Shown one piece after another: positions 61,460-64,000 of a DNA stretch of 64,000 nucleotides (position 1 is the first letter of the stretch; each line of letters starts with the position of its first letter). The notes under the pieces are model-generated. The model did no database searches and was not told where the DNA came from. It worked only from the letters and a program-made list of their open reading frames with translations. Source of the stretch: Parasphingopyxis marina (GTDB lineage: Bacteria > Pseudomonadota > Alphaproteobacteria > Sphingomonadales > Sphingomonadaceae); NCBI RefSeq assembly GCF_014237875.1, contig NZ_JACJVJ010000001.1, positions 236,501 to 300,500 on the forward strand, read 5' to 3'. The position numbers and the translations under genes are program-made.

Positions 61460-61990
61460 TCACTCATATTCGGCGTGGATCCGCATCCGGCCGTGAAACC
61501 GGCCGATATCGTCGCCGTCGACGAGGATCCTGCCGCCGAAGGAAAAGCGCAATTCGCCATTATTGCCGATTCTCGGCTGGCCGGGGAGGTCGGTGCGCAT
61601 GTCGACAAGTTCGAGCCGGCGGCCGCCGGGCGCGTGCATCACGATCTCGTCGGGCATGTCGATGCGCACGGCGCGGCCCTGATCGCCGCGGATCAGCACT
61701 TCGCCGCGCATATACATGCCGCCGACGCTGGCGAGCCGGTCCAGCCGCCGCGCGCCGGTCACCGGATCGATTTCCGCCGCGCCGCCATTGGAATCGATAA
61801 GCGCCATGCGATCGAAATCGATGGCCGTCGTTATATCGATGCTGATCGGCCGGCGCGGACGCGCCTGGTCGACGATCGGCGCCGCTTCCTGGCATAGCCT
61901 GCAACCCTGCGCCGCCGCCTGCGAAGCAGGGGCCGCGGGAAGCAGGCAAAACGGCAGGATCGCCAGAGGAAGGGCGCGCATGTCCATCAT
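61460..61990 (-). CDS. second DUF4402-like protein, probable minor or tip pilin
   Basis: A 176-residue exported protein (signal ALPLAILPFCLLPAAPASQA). The mature N-terminus carries a CxxC (GCRLCQ). The DUF4402-like pattern follows: ISIDITTAIDFDRMALIDSN, LASVGGMYMRGEVLIRGDQG, VRIDMPDEIVMHAPGG, and the closing FSFGGRILVDGDDIGRFHGR with RIHAEYE. It is the first gene of the pilus cluster and likely a minor subunit. Start among 61990, 61987 and 61981 is uncertain. Confidence 0.75.
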   Translation of the reverse strand: MMDMRALPLAILPFCLLPAAPASQAAAQGCRLCQEAAPIVDQARPRRPISIDITTAIDFDRMALIDSNGGAAEIDPVTGARRLDRLASVGGMYMRGEVLIRGDQGRAVRIDMPDEIVMHAPGGRRLELVDMRTDLPGQPRIGNNGELRFSFGGRILVDGDDIGRFHGRMRIHAEYE

Positions 61991-62118
61991 TCCATTTTCG
62001 GCTGCAACCGTTCAATATTTCGTTAACGATCAAAGCCTGCCATAGAAGCAGGACAGCCGTGATATGCGCCTGCAAAACAGAAGCACGATCCTTCCGACGC
62101 GCCTGGAAAGGGCCTTTC

Positions 62119-63189
62119 TTGCCATCAGCAACGCCCCACATAAATGCGATCGGCACTGCGACGCCCACGCACGACATCCACACCGCCTTTATCGACTGGG
62201 TCGCGGCGCGGCTCGACAATAGCCGCGAACGCGGGCTGTTCGAACGCATGGTGAAGCGCGCCGGGATCGGCCATCGCTGGTCGGTATTGCCGAAAACCGC
62301 CGGCGGTGGATCGCCGGTCGCGGAGGGCGGCTTCTACGAAAACGGCATGCCGCCGACCTCCCAGCGCATGGCGATCTATGCGCAAGCCGCGCCGCAACTG
62401 GCGATGGAGGCGATCGCCGCCCTGCCCGAAGCGCCCGACCCCGCCGGCATCACCCATCTCGTGGTCGCCAGCTGCACGGGCTTCACCGCGCCGGGCCTCG
62501 ACCAGCTGATCGCGAGCCGGCTGGGCCTGTCGGGCAGCGTCGAGCGGACGCTGGTCGGCTTCATGGGCTGCTATGGCGCGGTAACCGCGCTGCGCTCGGC
62601 CTGGCATATCGTCCGTTCCGAGCCCGAAGCGCGCGTGCTCGTCGTCGCGACCGAGCTTTCGACGCTGCATCTGCAGACCGGCGGATCGATCGACGAATTT
62701 CTCGCCATGCTGCTGTTCGGCGACGGCGCGGCGGCGGCGATCGTCAGCGCGGAGCCCAGCGGCCTGGCCATCGACCGGCAATTTGCCGCGACACTCCCGG
62801 AATCGGGCGATCTTATCCGCTGGCATATCGGCGATACCGGCTTTGCCATGCATCTTTCGGGCGAAGTGCCGGGACGAATCGGCGAAGCGCTCGGCACCGA
62901 CGGCTTTCGCGGCGCGGTGTGCGGCGGCGCGGATCCGCAGACGGTGGACGGCTGGGCCGTCCATGCCGGCGGCCGTTCGATCCTCGATGCGGTGGAAAAG
63001 GCGCTGGGGCTCGGCACCGATGCGCTCGCCGCGTCGCGTGCGATCCTCGCCGAAAGCGGCAACATGTCGTCGGCGACACTGATGTTCGTGCTCCGCCGGC
63101 TGATGGCCGGGCCCGGCATCGACAATGGCGTCGCCATCGCCTTCGGGCCGGGGCTCGCTGCCGAAGGCTTCGGCTTCCGGAGCGCCTGA
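62119..63189 (+). CDS. type III polyketide synthase
   Basis: A 356-residue chalcone-synthase-like enzyme. The start is probably TTG 62119 (six bases after AAAGGG), giving the usual PSATPHINAIGTATPTHDIH; a GTG at 62059 is the longer option. The triad is complete: Cys 119 in VVASCTGFTAPGLD, His 282 in WAVHAGGRSILDAVE, Asn 315 in LAESGNMSSATLMF. It should condense an acyl-CoA starter with malonyl-CoA, probably to an alkylresorcinol or pyrone. The next two genes fit tailoring. Starter and product are inferred. Confidence 0.92.
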   Translation: MPSATPHINAIGTATPTHDIHTAFIDWVAARLDNSRERGLFERMVKRAGIGHRWSVLPKTAGGGSPVAEGGFYENGMPPTSQRMAIYAQAAPQLAMEAIAALPEAPDPAGITHLVVASCTGFTAPGLDQLIASRLGLSGSVERTLVGFMGCYGAVTALRSAWHIVRSEPEARVLVVATELSTLHLQTGGSIDEFLAMLLFGDGAAAAIVSAEPSGLAIDRQFAATLPESGDLIRWHIGDTGFAMHLSGEVPGRIGEALGTDGFRGAVCGGADPQTVDGWAVHAGGRSILDAVEKALGLGTDALAASRAILAESGNMSSATLMFVLRRLMAGPGIDNGVAIAFGPGLAAEGFGFRSA

Positions 63190-63878
63190 TGGTCCGCCTT
63201 TCCGAGCGGACCATCGCCGAGGAGCAGATGGACGCGGCGGACCTGCCCCCCGAAACCTATGCCGCCGTGCTGGCCGATCTCGAAAAGGCCAATCGCTGGA
63301 CCTTTTCGGCGCGGCCGACGCTCGGCTTTCTCCAGCGCGCGGTGGGAAGCAGGCGCAGCTTCAGCCTGCTCGATGTCGGCTTCGGCGAAGGCGGGATGCT
63401 TCGGGCGATCGCGCATTGGGCGCAAAAGCGCGGCATCGAAGCGCGGCTCGTCGGCATCGATCTCAACGCCAAGAGCCGCGCCGCGGCGCAAGCCAAAACC
63501 CCGCCCGGGCTCGGCATCGACTATCGCAGCGGCGATTATGCCGATTGCGAACCGTTCGACTGCATCCTTTCCAACCTCGTCGCCCATCATATGACCCATG
63601 ACCAGCTCGTCGCCTTCCTGAAACATATGGAAGCGAAGGCATCGGCCGGCTGGCTGGTCAACGATCTTCACCGCCACGGCTTTGCCCATAGGGGCTATCC
63701 GATCCTCGCGCGGATCATGGGCTGGCACCGGATCGTGCGCGAGGACGGCACCCTGTCGATCGCCCGGTCCTACCGGCCCGGCGAATGGCCGCCGATCCTC
63801 GAAGAGGCAGGGGTTGCAAATGCCGCGCGGATATTCCGCGCCTTCCCCTTCAGGCTGTGCGTCGAACGGCTGCGCTGA
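63189..63878 (+). CDS. SAM-dependent methyltransferase of the polyketide operon
   Basis: A 229-residue class I methyltransferase. Its ATG overlaps the polyketide synthase stop by one base (TGATG). The SAM loop is FSLLDVGFGEGGMLRAIAHW, with the acidic end of strand 2 in RLVGIDLNAKSRAAAQ, and a substrate region VAHHMTHDQLVAFLKHMEAK. The downstream segment ASAGWLVNDLHRHGFAHRGY fits small-molecule methyltransferases linked to type III synthases. It probably methylates the polyketide product on O or C. Confidence 0.9.
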   Translation: MVRLSERTIAEEQMDAADLPPETYAAVLADLEKANRWTFSARPTLGFLQRAVGSRRSFSLLDVGFGEGGMLRAIAHWAQKRGIEARLVGIDLNAKSRAAAQAKTPPGLGIDYRSGDYADCEPFDCILSNLVAHHMTHDQLVAFLKHMEAKASAGWLVNDLHRHGFAHRGYPILARIMGWHRIVREDGTLSIARSYRPGEWPPILEEAGVANAARIFRAFPFRLCVERLR

Positions 63879-64000
63879 TCGTCGGCGGCGGGCCGGCCGG
63901 CGCGGCGGCGGCGATCACGCTGGCGCGCGGCGGCGCGGCGGCGCTGGTCGTCGAGCGCGACGCTGAAACCCGCGACCATCTGTGCGGCGGCTTTGTCAGC
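63857..64000 (+). CDS. FAD-dependent oxidoreductase/hydroxylase, N-terminal fragment cut by window end
   Basis: Only the first 48 codons are present. GTG 63857, inside the end of the methyltransferase gene, begins VRRTAALIVGGGPAGAAAAI, a dinucleotide-binding GxGxxG-type motif, then LARGGAAALVVERDAETRDH and LCGGFVS. The CGGFVS-like motif is found in geranylgeranyl-reductase-type flavoproteins that accompany type III synthases. The 22-base overlap marks the third gene of the same operon. Confidence 0.8.
   Translation, partial: MRRTAALIVGGGPAGAAAAITLARGGAAALVVERDAETRDHLCGGFVS

Noticed and set aside
1-64000. CRISPR arrays, insertion sequences, prophage or integrase genes
   Set aside because: No spaced direct repeats, transposase or integrase motifs, or phage structural genes were seen on either strand.

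Overview
The window is a strongly GC-rich, densely coded chromosomal segment. It looks like the core genome of an alphaproteobacterium, most likely of the order Sphingomonadales. The evidence is a large TonB-dependent receptor with its own TonB, the mutS-glnD-maeB neighbourhood, a ubiquinol-cytochrome c chaperone gene followed by a DUF177 gene, a COQ9 family protein, a DUF4402-type pilin cluster, and frequent GTG and TTG starts. The placement is inferred from gene content and protein style, not from a database search. I saw no insertion sequence, prophage, CRISPR array, rRNA operon or replication origin. The only RNA gene found is a tRNA-Leu(GAG).

Layout. 0-3 kb: glyoxalase, TPR protein and alpha/beta hydrolase, then a small operon of two membrane proteins and an XRE regulator with its probable operator. 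3-6 kb: thrS behind a threonine-rich leader peptide, then infC, which probably starts at ATA. 6-12 kb: EamA exporter, VOC protein, TonB-dependent receptor, cation/proton antiporter. 12-20 kb: glnD and mutS, opposite maeB. 20-25 kb: bamE, cytochrome bc1 chaperone, DUF177, ssb, Fur-box feoAB, COQ9. 25-31 kb: PuuD-like membrane protein, old yellow enzyme, and the riboflavin genes ribD-ribE-ribB-ribH, where ribB carries an N-terminal helix-turn-helix. 31-36 kb: tonB, tesB, serine hydrolase, gltX, and a secreted protein of unknown function. 36-42 kb: nadE, DUF2306, LytTR regulator, prs, cupin, hisN. 42-46 kb: rpmI-rplT-pheS-pheT. 46-52 kb: SulP transporter, metX-GNAT-metW, hisC. 51-54 kb: ftsE-ftsX-ydcF-plsC. 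54-57 kb: zinc-ribbon protein, a phosphofructokinase without an ordinary start codon, tRNA-Leu. 57-62 kb: an atypical chaperone-usher pilus cluster (two DUF4402 proteins, PapD-like chaperone, usher). 62-64 kb: a type III polyketide synthase, methyltransferase and flavoprotein operon cut by the window end.

How the genes work together. Much of the window is housekeeping: translation (thrS, infC, rpmI, rplT, pheST, gltX, tRNA-Leu), cofactors (riboflavin, NAD, PRPP, ubiquinone), methionine and histidine synthesis, nitrogen sensing, mismatch repair, and division (ftsEX). thrS-infC and rpmI-rplT-pheST, contiguous in many bacteria, are about 36 kb apart here. The accessory interest lies in the pilus cluster, the polyketide operon, and several apparent regulatory arrangements: a threonine leader at thrS, an HTH-RibB fusion beside a dyad, and an XRE regulator operon with repeated TTGACA-type sites.
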